In this document: positions 49,801-54,305 of the stretch, piece after piece | Position numbering within the stretch: the first letter of the stretch is position 1 | Layout: each line of letters opens with the position of its first letter | Assembly: GCA_950022655.1 (NCBI GenBank) | Contig: OX465584.1 | Coordinates: 47,660,723 to 47,724,722, forward strand | DNA from: Alentia gelatinosa | Taxonomy: Eukaryota; Annelida; Polychaeta; Phyllodocida; Polynoidae | Length of the DNA: 64,000 nt | Reading direction: 5' to 3' | Notes under the pieces: model-generated | The model's input: only the letters and a program-made list of their open reading frames with translations | Told to the model about the DNA's origin: nothing | The model's database searches: none | Position numbers and translations under genes: made by a program

Positions 49801-50877
49801 TGGTGTTAAATTTAAATGTGTTTTTATCTTAGTACCTTTAATAAGGGTTCCCTTTGACTACTTCTAGGCTACCTATCCACTCTATCAAAAAGTGTTGTTT
49901 GAATAACCACCAAAACAATAAAATTGTCAAAACCCATTTAGAATAAACATGAAGATCCCCCATAATTTAGGACTACTCTGAGCAGTTTAGTGGACGATTG
50001 CATTAGTCATAAGGCATATGAGTAGTATGTACAACATACATTCGTTTACGCTATGCATTTTTTTGTCAGCATGCACTGCACTATTTTTTTCTATTTCTAT
50101 GTTTTTTAAAAGATTTTCCTGACACTTTTCAAAAATGCCACATTCACAATTTGTTGTTCTCATGGGAAATGTCGAACATCTAAATGTGAATTCCTTCAAA
50201 ACTCGTGAATAAACTCTTTAATGATGTTTTTAAAAACAAAAAATATCACCTATAAAATATCAATCGCCCTGAAAATATTGCCTACCTCTGACTCCAAATA
50301 CCTCTAATCATTCCCCTGCGTGTAGTCACATATAAAGAGGCACTACAGAGTTATCCACCAAAGCGGCATTATTAAAATCACTGCCGAGGCTGGGGGGTTC
50401 TTTTGGCTGTGTTGCAAACCAGACGGTGCAGGTGGGGTCGGTACAAACAAGGGAGGGGTCGGTCCGAACATTGGCGGCGACGACGCTGATTGGCCGGCAG
50501 CAGGGCGACCATCTTACCTTTATCGTTGGACGACGGACACTCAATTTCCTCAATACCCGGCATAAGACTGCTAATCCAGACGGACTGGTCGCGGAAATAC
50601 CTGTCAGCGGCCGGGTCTACCACCAGCAGGGTCACTCTGTCACTGTACTGGCGGATGCGGTCTACCACCTGGTGATGCGAGCAGCCCAGCATGTGCCTGC
50701 CGTTCACCTCGATAATCTTGTCGTCGACCCGCAGCCCCGTGGCGTCGGCGGGCGAGCCGGCGTCCACCGAGCCGATCAGGTGACCGGGCTGTTTCAGCCT
50801 CTCGTGGAGGTTAAATCCGTACCCGGGGAAATTAGGCCACTTTTTCAGGTGGTACATCCGTGGTCGCGGCGCTCCAA
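16667..50877 (-). CDS. NHERF1: NHERF-like scaffold with at least ten PDZ domains and an ERM-binding C-terminus (gene level)
   Basis: Twenty coding exons on the minus strand, listed separately, join without a frame break; with one base from a missing upstream exon they total 2,615 codons including the stop. The first ten exons each encode one NHERF-type PDZ domain (GYGFxLH carboxylate loop; GSPA.. AGL; D.I.EVNG; class I His in .SH..VV). The last exon ends LSMKEKFELFQQL, like the C-terminal ezrin/radixin/moesin-binding peptide of NHERF1 (EBP50). Vertebrate NHERF1 and NHERF2 have two PDZ domains and PDZK1 has four but, as I recall, lacks that ERM tail. The likely role is a submembrane scaffold linking transporters and receptors to cortical actin. 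The symbol denotes family, not proven one-to-one orthology. The first exon and promoter are missing, and isoforms probably use subsets of exons. Confidence 0.88.
16856..19217 (-). other. Intron before the ERM-binding exon
   Basis: About 2.4 kb. I found no splice-bounded coding segment on either strand. It is unique and AT-rich. Small open frames around 17,107-17,489 overlap on both strands and lack a family signature. Confidence 0.5.
19218..19937 (-). CDS. NHERF1: NHERF-like tail exon, Ser/Thr/Glu/Ala-rich, 240 codons
   Basis: It begins SSSMSPAVTETSITNTVIVT after acceptor TTCACACAG and reads through acidic and Thr-rich low-complexity sequence (for example ASEITTTTTSENETTTILTT) to STTSSSISY. 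Phase 0 entry is clear. The 3' border is uncertain: GTACGAG after 19218 keeps phase 0 but is a weak donor, GAG|GTAACC near 19,430 is an alternative, and reading on reaches a stop at 19161. It looks disordered and rich in phosphorylatable residues. No domain recognised. Confidence 0.7.
19938..21325 (-). other. Intron, 1.4 kb
   Basis: AT-rich unique sequence with no supported exon and no clear mobile element. Confidence 0.5.
21326..21376 (-). CDS. NHERF1: NHERF-like tail micro-exon, 17 codons
   Basis: It encodes MRETHIITHESQVTHIE, bounded by acceptor TGTGCACACAG and donor GTGAGA, with both borders in phase 0. It is too short for a normal open-frame search; support comes from the splice signals, the phase, and similarity in composition to neighbouring tail exons. 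It could be skipped without changing frame. Confidence 0.7.
21758..21850 (-). CDS. NHERF1: NHERF-like tail exon, acidic/polyproline, 31 codons
   Basis: It encodes MVPQEEPEPVTEEIGANGIF followed by IVPPPPPLDEE. The acceptor is TTAATACAG and the donor GTAACC. It is phase 0-0. The Pro run could serve as an SH3- or WW-type ligand, but that is a guess. Confidence 0.75.
21851..23061 (-). other. Intron, 1.2 kb
   Basis: AT-rich with a poly-A/T patch near 23,015. No supported exon or element. Confidence 0.5.
23062..23688 (-). CDS. NHERF1: NHERF-like tail exon, Val/Thr/Glu-rich, 209 codons
   Basis: It starts MHASMVVVPSTENTVVVTPT directly after acceptor AATCCATAG and ends ...SNTQQVKVHQ at donor GTGAGG, phase 0-0. 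Composition is Val, Thr, Ser and Glu with few aromatics. Short motifs recur (TVVVT, VETVYADDG, VATYTTEVTV), as in the neighbouring small exons VNGVVETVAV and VEPAVEDTV. It is probably disordered. No domain recognised. Confidence 0.82.
24231..24302 (-). CDS. NHERF1: NHERF-like tail exon, 24 codons
   Basis: It encodes VEPAVEDTVRQEPTPNVVES then DETQ, with acceptor CTGTTAG, donor GTGAGA and phase 0-0. It is acidic and shares the V.PxxE style of the PTPEPV exon. A degenerate tandem repeat begins about 140 bp upstream of it in gene sense. Confidence 0.72.
24439..24975. repeat. Degenerate tandem repeat of about 45 bp, roughly 12 copies
   Basis: The recurring core is TCTGGATGCTTTGCACTT followed by AGGCTTGGTCA and AAAATCAA. 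Unit length varies from about 44 to 58 bp with many substitutions, which suggests an old array. The open frames over it are by-products of the periodicity. Confidence 0.85.
25283..25428. repeat. Perfect 73-bp tandem duplication
   Basis: Two identical adjacent copies, 25283-25355 and 25356-25428, each starting CATGAGTTTCCTTC and ending ACAGGCCGA. Complete identity in otherwise diverged intron DNA means either a very recent duplication or an assembly artefact. Confidence 0.95.
26488..26553 (-). CDS. NHERF1: NHERF-like tail exon, 22 codons
   Basis: It encodes VNGVVETVAVTSVINEMRSE then PE. The acceptor is ATCGACACCAG, which is weak, and the donor GTAAGG. It is phase 0-0. Composition matches the other Val/Glu-rich tail exons. 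Inclusion is likely but needs transcript data. Confidence 0.65.
26670..27000. mobile_element. Composite foldback element, family A
   Basis: The terminal module runs from ATTATTATATACCT at about 26,672 to AGGTATATAATAAT at about 26,846, with the shared core CTATGAAATACTACCCGCTG and GGGGTGCAGTAT. It is followed by a hairpin-like module from GTAGTGAGTGAACC to GGGCTCACTAACTACG. Confidence 0.7.
27329..27628 (-). CDS. NHERF1: NHERF-like tail exon with eight PTPEPVR-type repeats
   Basis: It encodes 100 residues in phase 0-0. An opening EIEVSQHNGHAYVAPEREPL is followed by eight 8-residue units of the VRxPTPEP type (24-bp DNA repeats; one unit is degenerate, VPAPIVEV), then a VVEASPPPQ end. The acceptor is CATCCCAACAG and the donor GTGAGA. 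Thr-Pro repeats suggest proline-directed kinase sites or an extended spacer. Copy number is likely to vary between alleles. Confidence 0.85.
27629..29854 (-). other. Intron, 2.2 kb, with family A element
   Basis: It contains the family A composite element at 29396-29690. The rest is unique AT-rich sequence without a supported exon. Confidence 0.55.
29396..29690. mobile_element. Composite foldback element, family A (clearest copy)
   Basis: The terminal module from ATTATTATATACCT (about 29,398) to AGGTACATAATAAT (about 29,531) is followed by a palindromic module. That module runs from GTAGTAACTGAGCC through CCGTAACTACAG and CAGTAGTTACTGG to CTCAGTAACTACGTTTCC. The same order is found near 35,336, 36,935 and 47,667. 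Confidence 0.75.
29855..31672 (-). CDS. NHERF1: NHERF-like giant charged exon, 606 codons
   Basis: It runs from GYSRYAYSHHPSAERRWADH (acceptor CTGTTTTCAG) to CEVPRRYHQP (donor GTAAGC), phase 0-0. It is dominated by Arg, His, Asp, Glu, Ser, Tyr and Gly, with HHHH, RRHRR and GGGGGG runs and very few hydrophobic residues. It is predicted disordered. No folded domain or known family is recognised. Without splicing the frame would stop at 29828-29830 after ten more residues, so an alternative C-terminus is possible. Its GC content is well above that of the flanking introns, which supports coding. Confidence 0.85.
31673..32562 (-). other. Intron, 890 bp
   Basis: Unique AT-rich sequence. No exon or element supported. 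Confidence 0.5.
32563..32597 (-). CDS. NHERF1: NHERF-like 35-nt linker exon (phase switch)
   Basis: After acceptor GATTTTCAG it supplies CA to complete Ala with the G left by PDZ10, then QTNGVAEVKTE and donor GTAAGA, ending in phase 0. It is the only exon that converts the phase-1 PDZ series to the phase-0 tail series. Its presence makes the whole 20-exon frame continuous, which is the main reason for calling so short an exon. Confidence 0.8.
34014..34162. mobile_element. Miniature inverted-repeat element, family B
   Basis: It starts ATTTTATCTCACCCCT and ends AGGGGTGAGATAAAT, 149 bp and non-coding, with the core CATTGAGTACAAGTTCCCAA. A second copy is at 51283-51428 and a partial copy at about 46,206-46,335. 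Confidence 0.8.
34163..34435. repeat. 99-bp tandem repeat, 2.75 copies
   Basis: Copies start at 34163, 34262 and 34361 with ACCCATAGA; each contains GTTAGATGTGAATAAAGGTC and GGCATTAGGAGGCCC-like text. The unit is a multiple of three, which explains the long open frames on both strands here. The array abuts the family B element. Confidence 0.9.
34469..34852 (-). CDS. NHERF1: NHERF-like PDZ domain 10
   Basis: 128 codons, phase 1-1. After a lead QLTQSMAEPEPQIRLCHLRK the domain shows GYGFRLH (carboxylate loop), GHFIGPLEEGSPAQLAGL, DRVVEVNG and the class I His of MNHHQVV. The conserved post-domain stretch HGAMPNVVRSECP follows. The acceptor is CAGCCTCAG and the donor GTAAGG. It is the last PDZ before the tail. 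Confidence 0.95.
34853..36394 (-). other. Intron, 1.5 kb, with family A element
   Basis: A family A element with a strong hairpin module lies at about 35,336-35,580. The rest is unique sequence with no supported exon. Confidence 0.55.
35336..35580. mobile_element. Composite foldback element, family A
   Basis: A short terminal module from ATTATCATATACCT to AGGTATATGATAAT (about 35,339-35,430) is followed by a well-preserved palindrome: TTTCGTCCCGTAACTATAG against CTGTGGTTACGGGATGAAAG, flanked by TTACTGAG and CTCAGTAACTAC. Confidence 0.75.
36395..36820 (-). CDS. NHERF1: NHERF-like PDZ domain 9
   Basis: 142 codons, phase 1-1. The lead SGENETTVVENVSPAVVAEE is acidic. Domain motifs are GYGFNLY, GHFIGGVETGSPAEAAGL, DQIYDVNG and LDHSTVI with the class I His. 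The donor is GTAAGG. The acceptor TTTAAAAAAG is pyrimidine-poor and should be checked. It is GC-rich compared with its introns. Confidence 0.93.
36821..38090 (-). other. Intron, 1.3 kb, with two tandem family A relatives
   Basis: Diverged family A modules lie at about 36,935-37,255 and 37,258-37,515, in tandem. No exon supported. Confidence 0.5.
38091..38501 (-). CDS. NHERF1: NHERF-like PDZ domain 8
   Basis: 137 codons, phase 1-1. The lead AGIPIPTHVTPVQLEAHPTM is followed by RLCNLRKWPDYKGYGFNLH, GHFIGEVDAGSPADAGGL, DKVIEVNG, and DDHHDVV with the class I His, then HGGMPNINVINCP. The donor is GTAAGA. Two acceptors six bases apart (GCTGTAG and GCTGCAG) both keep frame; I used the upstream one. 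Confidence 0.95.
38502..39340 (-). other. Intron, 839 bp
   Basis: No repeat array, element or supported exon. Three overlapping minus-strand frames around 38,924-39,231 are short and hydrophobic without family signature. Confidence 0.5.
39341..39709 (-). CDS. NHERF1: NHERF-like PDZ domain 7
   Basis: 123 codons, phase 1-1. It begins (x)ISETAPRPRLCKLQRWADF, then GYGFDLHEE, GHLIGSVDPESPAEVAGL, DQIVEVNG, SSHHQVV and the tail NSIWVHSKMPNVQVIECP. It is closest to PDZ2 of this gene. The donor is GTAAGA and the acceptor ACCCTGCAG, just downstream of a (TA)n stretch at about 39,724-39,755. Confidence 0.95.
39710..40680 (-). other. Intron, 971 bp
   Basis: AT-rich with a TATA/TGTA microsatellite at about 39,724-39,755. 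No exon or element supported. Confidence 0.5.
40681..41058 (-). CDS. NHERF1: NHERF-like PDZ domain 6 (divergent)
   Basis: 126 codons, phase 1-1. It encodes VHLKAIPGQNGLGFELQEYD, then GHFIGLVDPDSPAEVAGL, DRIVEVNG and ASHEEVV. The carboxylate loop is GLGFELQ rather than GYGFxLH, and the first strand (CxLKKW in the others) is replaced by VHLKAIPGQN. It is GC-rich. Two acceptors nine bases apart (CACACAG at 41059, TCCACAG at 41050) are both in phase. The donor is GTAAAA. Confidence 0.93.
41272..41395. mobile_element. 124-bp inverted-repeat element
   Basis: It starts TGTTTGGTCTGTGTCC and ends GGAGACACAGACCAAACA, terminal repeats of about 16 bp, and has no coding capacity. The superfamily is not identifiable. 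Confidence 0.75.
42568..42830. mobile_element. Diverged family C (hAT-like) element
   Basis: It starts CAGGGATGTCAGCTGGGGTC and ends AGCTGCCACCTG. The interior shares ATGAATGAGGCCCAATTTAT with 55174-55441 and other copies. Confidence 0.6.
42910..43287 (-). CDS. NHERF1: NHERF-like PDZ domain 5 (divergent)
   Basis: 126 codons, phase 1-1. It encodes LQLRFPDAHARHCYLKKWSD, GYGFNLY, then SGPRIGAISAGSPAEATGF, DYVIEVNG, RHPEMV and HSGMENVENIYCP. The usual PGHxIG strand is replaced by SGPRIG, and the AGL turn by TGF. The class I His is kept. The donor is GTAGGT and the acceptor GTACACAG. Confidence 0.93.
43288..44258 (-). other. Intron, 971 bp
   Basis: AT-rich, with a short duplicated CTTCTACAATTTACAT at about 43,555-43,590. 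No exon or element supported. Confidence 0.5.
44259..44588 (-). CDS. NHERF1: NHERF-like PDZ domain 4
   Basis: 110 codons, phase 1-1. Lead ESPAEPTLSLSRLCHLETKP, then GFGFELH, GHFVGPVDSGSPAEAAGL, DEILEIEG and MSHSEVV. It lacks the long post-domain stretch ending in CP that most other modules have and instead ends SSPPNGTTSTG, resembling the end of PDZ6 (ATPVNGTTG). The acceptor is TTTCCACAG and the donor GTAAGG. Confidence 0.95.
44589..47179 (-). other. Largest intron among the PDZ exons, 2.6 kb
   Basis: It contains a dispersed repeat at 45183-45445 that recurs at 62343-62690, a GC-rich patch at about 45,050-45,140, and a partial family B element at about 46,206-46,335. No exon supported. Confidence 0.55.
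45183..45445. repeat. Dispersed repeat, copy 1
   Basis: It shares with 62343-62690 the ordered blocks AAAACACCA(A/G)GTGG, GGTTTGCCAT-like, TATCTA(A/T)AGATTATGAC-like, GACTACAGTGG and GGATGATGGCGGAACTAGCA. It is probably an old non-autonomous transposon. The ends are undefined. Confidence 0.65.
47180..47659 (-). CDS. NHERF1: NHERF-like PDZ domain 3
   Basis: About 160 codons, phase 1-1. A 5' extension MTSQMILITTEIIEPANEVI precedes RVCDLSLSPDFQGYGFDLQ, GHLVGTIEAGSPASSSGL, DRVIEVNG and MSHPDVV. The carboxylate loop has Gln for His (GYGFDLQ). The donor is GTAAAT. The acceptor is TATCATCAG at 47660 or, three bases on, CAG at 47657; both keep phase. ATG at 47651 could also serve as an internal start. 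A family A element begins six bases from the acceptor AG. Confidence 0.9.
47667..47955. mobile_element. Composite foldback element, family A, abutting an exon
   Basis: The terminal module from TATTATTATATACC (47667) to CGTATATAATAAT (about 47,805) is followed by the hairpin module (CTACTGAGCC, CCTGTAACTACAGCGC, GGCTGTAGTTACAGG, GGGCTAAGTAATTAC). Its left edge supplies the sequence immediately upstream of the PDZ3 splice acceptor on the minus strand. Confidence 0.8.
47956..48834 (-). other. Rest of the intron between PDZ2 and PDZ3
   Basis: Unique sequence. A plus-strand open frame at 48364-48705 has no recognisable family and I do not call it. Confidence 0.5.
48835..49191 (-). CDS. NHERF1: NHERF-like PDZ domain 2
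   Basis: 119 codons, phase 1-1. APRPRLFHLRKWPDFQ, then GYGFDLHEE, GHLIGSVDPGSPAAYVGM, DKIIEVND, ESHKRVV and NSIWVHGRMDNIVTVKCP. VNDHN replaces the usual VNG. The acceptor is TCCTGTTAG and the donor GTAAGA. It is strikingly similar to PDZ7, five domains away. Confidence 0.95.
49192..50517 (-). other. Intron, 1.3 kb
   Basis: Unique AT-rich sequence. No supported exon, array or element. Confidence 0.5.
50518..50877 (-). CDS. NHERF1: NHERF-like PDZ domain 1 (first found in window)
   Basis: 120 codons, phase 1-1. (x)GAPRPRMYHLKKWPNFP, then GYGFNLHE, GHLIGSVDAGSPADATGL, DKIIEVNG, CSHHQVV and QSVWISSLMPGIEEIECP. The acceptor is TTGCTTTTTGCCAG and the donor GTAAGA. The phase-1 entry shows that at least one more coding exon lies upstream, either outside the window or unrecognised within 51-64 kb. 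Confidence 0.95.
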
Positions 50878-51282
50878 CTGGCAAAAAGCAACGGGGGAAA
50901 GGTGACGGTGGGGTCTGGCGGCACCTGCCATCGTGCGTTAACGTGGGTCTTGTAGAAGGGGAGTACAGGAGAGGTCCAGTTCCCACGAGGGCACATCCGA
51001 GAAGAAGACTACACCACCGCATGCTCAAGATCGACTACACACACCACCCATACACGCCTAGACGGTTCACGGACAAAGCACAATCAGCCTCTGTAGGTAC
51101 CTTCTAGAAGAGCATCCAACGTATAGATATTATAGAGGAAACCTATGAAAGTTTACAGTCAGAGCTCGTATTGCGTCGAGTTTGAATAACGAAGTAATTC
51201 ACAAGGCGAAGCCACATGAATCCCGTAGCGATTCAAACAAGATGGGATCGAGCTGTGACCATAAACTTGAATAGGTTTCTGA

Positions 51283-51428
51283 ATTTATCTCACCCCTCAC
51301 ATTGACTAACTGGCAAACATTTATGACATAATCCCCAATTGAGTATTTTTTCTAAATACTCAACGGGCATTGAGTACGAGTTCCCAATGTTAAGTCTATG
51401 GAGAAGAACTACCAATGGTGAGATAAAT
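51283..51428. mobile_element. Miniature inverted-repeat element, family B, copy 2
   Basis: Starts ATTTATCTCACCCCT and ends TGGTGAGATAAAT. The interior GAGTATTTTTTCTAAATACT and GCATTGAGTACGAGTTCCCA match 34014-34162. Confidence 0.8.
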
Positions 51429-51912
51429 CTCTATATCTATTCAGAGATTACGGGTTTTACAAGGGATGATATCAAAACACTATGCACTGTATTACCATCT
51501 CAAACAAAGAATGATAAAAAAAGATGATTTTTAATACCTAGAACACAATAGGTTTCAGGAATAAATAAATGAATGGCGCGTGGCAAGCCTAACCTATACC
51601 TTATATAAACCTGTGTAATAAATTGAAGACTATGTTGCCATCTACTTCCAAGGTCACACTTGTGGTTAAAGCATTCATCATGGTGAGTGAATAGCGAATA
51701 AAAAATTAGAATTGTACCACAAATATCTCGTGTTAGTTTGTGGTTAAAAAAATCAGCATATGAATTCAGAGGTAAATGGAAAATTAGTCCAAGGGGTAGA
51801 GACATAAAATGGTGGTGTCGCTGATGTGTAAAGTAGGAGGGAATATATGTAGTAGATAATGTTTAGAGATGCCAATACAATATCTCTGGTCCGTAACCTG
51901 AATGCATATGTT

Positions 51913-52115
51913 CAGGGATGTCAGTTGGAGTCGAGAATAATTGGAAATATTTTTCATGTGTAATTTACTGCATGAGAGAGATATTGAAAACCACTTATAT
52001 TGGCGTGAGTGAGGCTTTATTTATACTATCTTTGTTTTATGCACGAAAAAATAATTCTACAAACTGGAAATGAAAATAAGGATTTCCATGGTAAAGTGGA
52101 AAACTGCTATTCCTG
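51913..52115. mobile_element. Diverged family C (hAT-like) element
   Basis: Starts CAGGGATGTCAGTTGGAGTC and ends AACTGCTATTCCTG. It is shorter than the 287-bp copy at 2309. Confidence 0.65.
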
Positions 52116-53470
52116 TATCATGTCAAGCATGTCAAGGCTACTATATGTTGTACATGTATTTCAATTATAAACTAGCTCACGTAGATATCATCTGTTCAGA
52201 TTATGGTTGATTTTGTTGAAAGATACACTTCAAAACTCCGAGAAAATCTCTCCCGGAATCAGTTCCCCTGTTAAAGCAGTCTGAGGGATGCGACATTGAT
52301 TTACCATAGAGCTGAGTAAACAGTGTCTTCTTTCCCCGGTAACACGAGACTTCTCTCCATTATGGAGTGTTGATCTATCACTTCTACAGCCCCATGCCTA
52401 TACGGGGATTTCAGCAAGGGCTTTGCCAAGTTCACACCAGAGGGCTATACTGGTTCCCTTTCCAAATAAATAATAGGACAGGTAGTGGGATACTCTGACA
52501 AACCTTGAACTTTGCAATTCAAGTAACTCTCTCGCGAGATCCCCAATAATAAAATGAATGACAATAAAAAATGTATTTCTCAACCTTTAAAAAAACATAA
52601 TGGCTACCTTATTAGAATGTTTATTTAAAAGCGGAGTTAGACACTAGTACCAATGCTTCTCACCAGTATTAGAGGTCATCATTTATGTTTTATTGCTCAT
52701 CCTACACACGTGTCCCCATTGAAACAAGAAACAAATTATATCTGTTTAGTACCAAAAACCAACTGAATTGGTTCAGAAAAGGATGACAATCTATTGGATA
52801 TTGGGAATGATAAAACCAATAACGCTAACCTACGGGTCATCTGACAAAATGCCAGTAGCTACCTGTTCTAATATGCGAGATCAGAGGCAAGGCTTCCAGG
52901 GTAGACTCTCAACGTGCGGGGAGTCTGGGGTCGCTTGGAGCCTCCCTAATCTAATTCTCCCTCGAGAAGATTGCAAAGATTGATAACTTTATAGATAATT
53001 GACATAGCAGAAAAACGGTTTTCAAATCTATTCTCATGGATGTGTCCCTTTCAATTGGGCAATGCATGCTGACTGCACTGCCTGTTATAATCCATTAATA
53101 AGAGCACCTGCCACCAGGTGTTTTGTTTGGCGTCGGGGGCAAGATGGCGGCCTGCACATAGGGACCCTTCTGTCCCTTTGGCGTCCGCTTAGTAGCCTAC
53201 TTCAGGAACCATTTTCTCAATCCTTGATTCTATTTTGTATAATATCAAGGACATTCCTGATACTAGATTACTTCCCTGTCACATAATCCTTTCGGACTGT
53301 GGGTTGAGCTTGTATGTTGGTTAAAGAGCCAAGCTGAACCTGCAGCAAAGTGCTCCCTGTGGATTGTATGTAAACTCCTCCAGATGTCATTAAAGTCAGT
53401 CTTTTTTTAACTAGTTGTACCGTGTACTTCTGTGTCAGAGTTCTGACTCCCTTATTATTAAGCTCTACGC

Positions 53471-54305
53471 CAGGGCCTTGTTTTTTAGTCACGACCATCG
53501 TTATAGGCGACATGTTTTTGCTGCAAGTGAACTATAGATGCGACACTTTAGGGGGTCGGCCATTCATCGCAGCCCTACGACACTTAGGGCGGTGTTTGGT
53601 GTGCTATAGTAACGACAAATGTAAGGTCACGTGGGTAAATTTGACTCCCAAACTGTCGTAGCTCCAAGACATCTATAGACATGTCGTACAGAATGCACAA
53701 CTTCACTTCCCGTGGGAATTAAGCAATGAAATTTTCACACGAGTAAGGTATACATATAAACTATAATCGTGCCAAATATGAATAAAAACGGCCGTAGCGT
53801 CCCGAAGATATGGGCGTTTGAATTTCGTCATAGCAATCTCTGCTCTGGTGGCCAGTGTAGCCCTATGCTCACGTGACCCTAATTTATGCAGTGACCTCAA
53901 CATTCACTGTGCACGGGAGGTGGGAGGGTGCAATGGCCACCAGAGCAGACGTTTGCTATGACGAAATTCAAACACCGATATCTTTGGAACGCTAAGGCCG
54001 TTTTTCTTCATATTTGGAACGATTATAGGTTATATGTGTCCCTTACTCGTATTAAAATTTCATGACTTAATTCCGTCGGGAAGTGGAAAAATTCTCTATA
54101 TACGCACAGTGATGTGTTATAGAACCTAAGACAGTTCTATACTTGTCGTAGCGGCCGACATTTTTCGCGGCGATCGTCCGTGCCGCACTACGATCGTGTC
54201 TATAGAACAGCGGCCATCTTTTGTCGTCCAAAAAGGTCGTAGATCGGCTGTGAGATCGTAGGGCTGCGACACTCACAAATGTCATGACTAAAAAACAGGG
54301 CCCTG
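53471..54305. mobile_element. 835-bp foldback element with CAGGGCC ends
   Basis: The left end CAGGGCCTTGTTTTTTAGTC is complementary to the right end GACTAAAAAACAGGGCCCTG. The arms continue inward, including TTTGAATTTCGTCATAGCAA (about 53,818) against TTGCTATGACGAAATTCAAA (about 53,950). Almost the whole element can fold on itself. No transposase frame is visible. A related fragment (GGCCACTAGAGCAGATGCTT) is at about 63,720. Confidence 0.85.

Larger units (their letters stand above)
50878..53470. other. Upstream region without recognised exon, part 1
   Basis: It contains a family B element (51283-51428) and a diverged family C element (51913-52115). It may be an intron or the 5' flank of the scaffold gene. 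Confidence 0.5.

Noticed and set aside
50878..51028. Open frame extending PDZ1 upstream with a signal-peptide-like start (MSMRWCSLLLGCALVG)
   Set aside because: A strong acceptor (TTGCTTTTTGCCAG) lies at the PDZ1 border and the phase matches all sister exons. NHERF proteins are cytoplasmic, so the upstream frame is likely chance.
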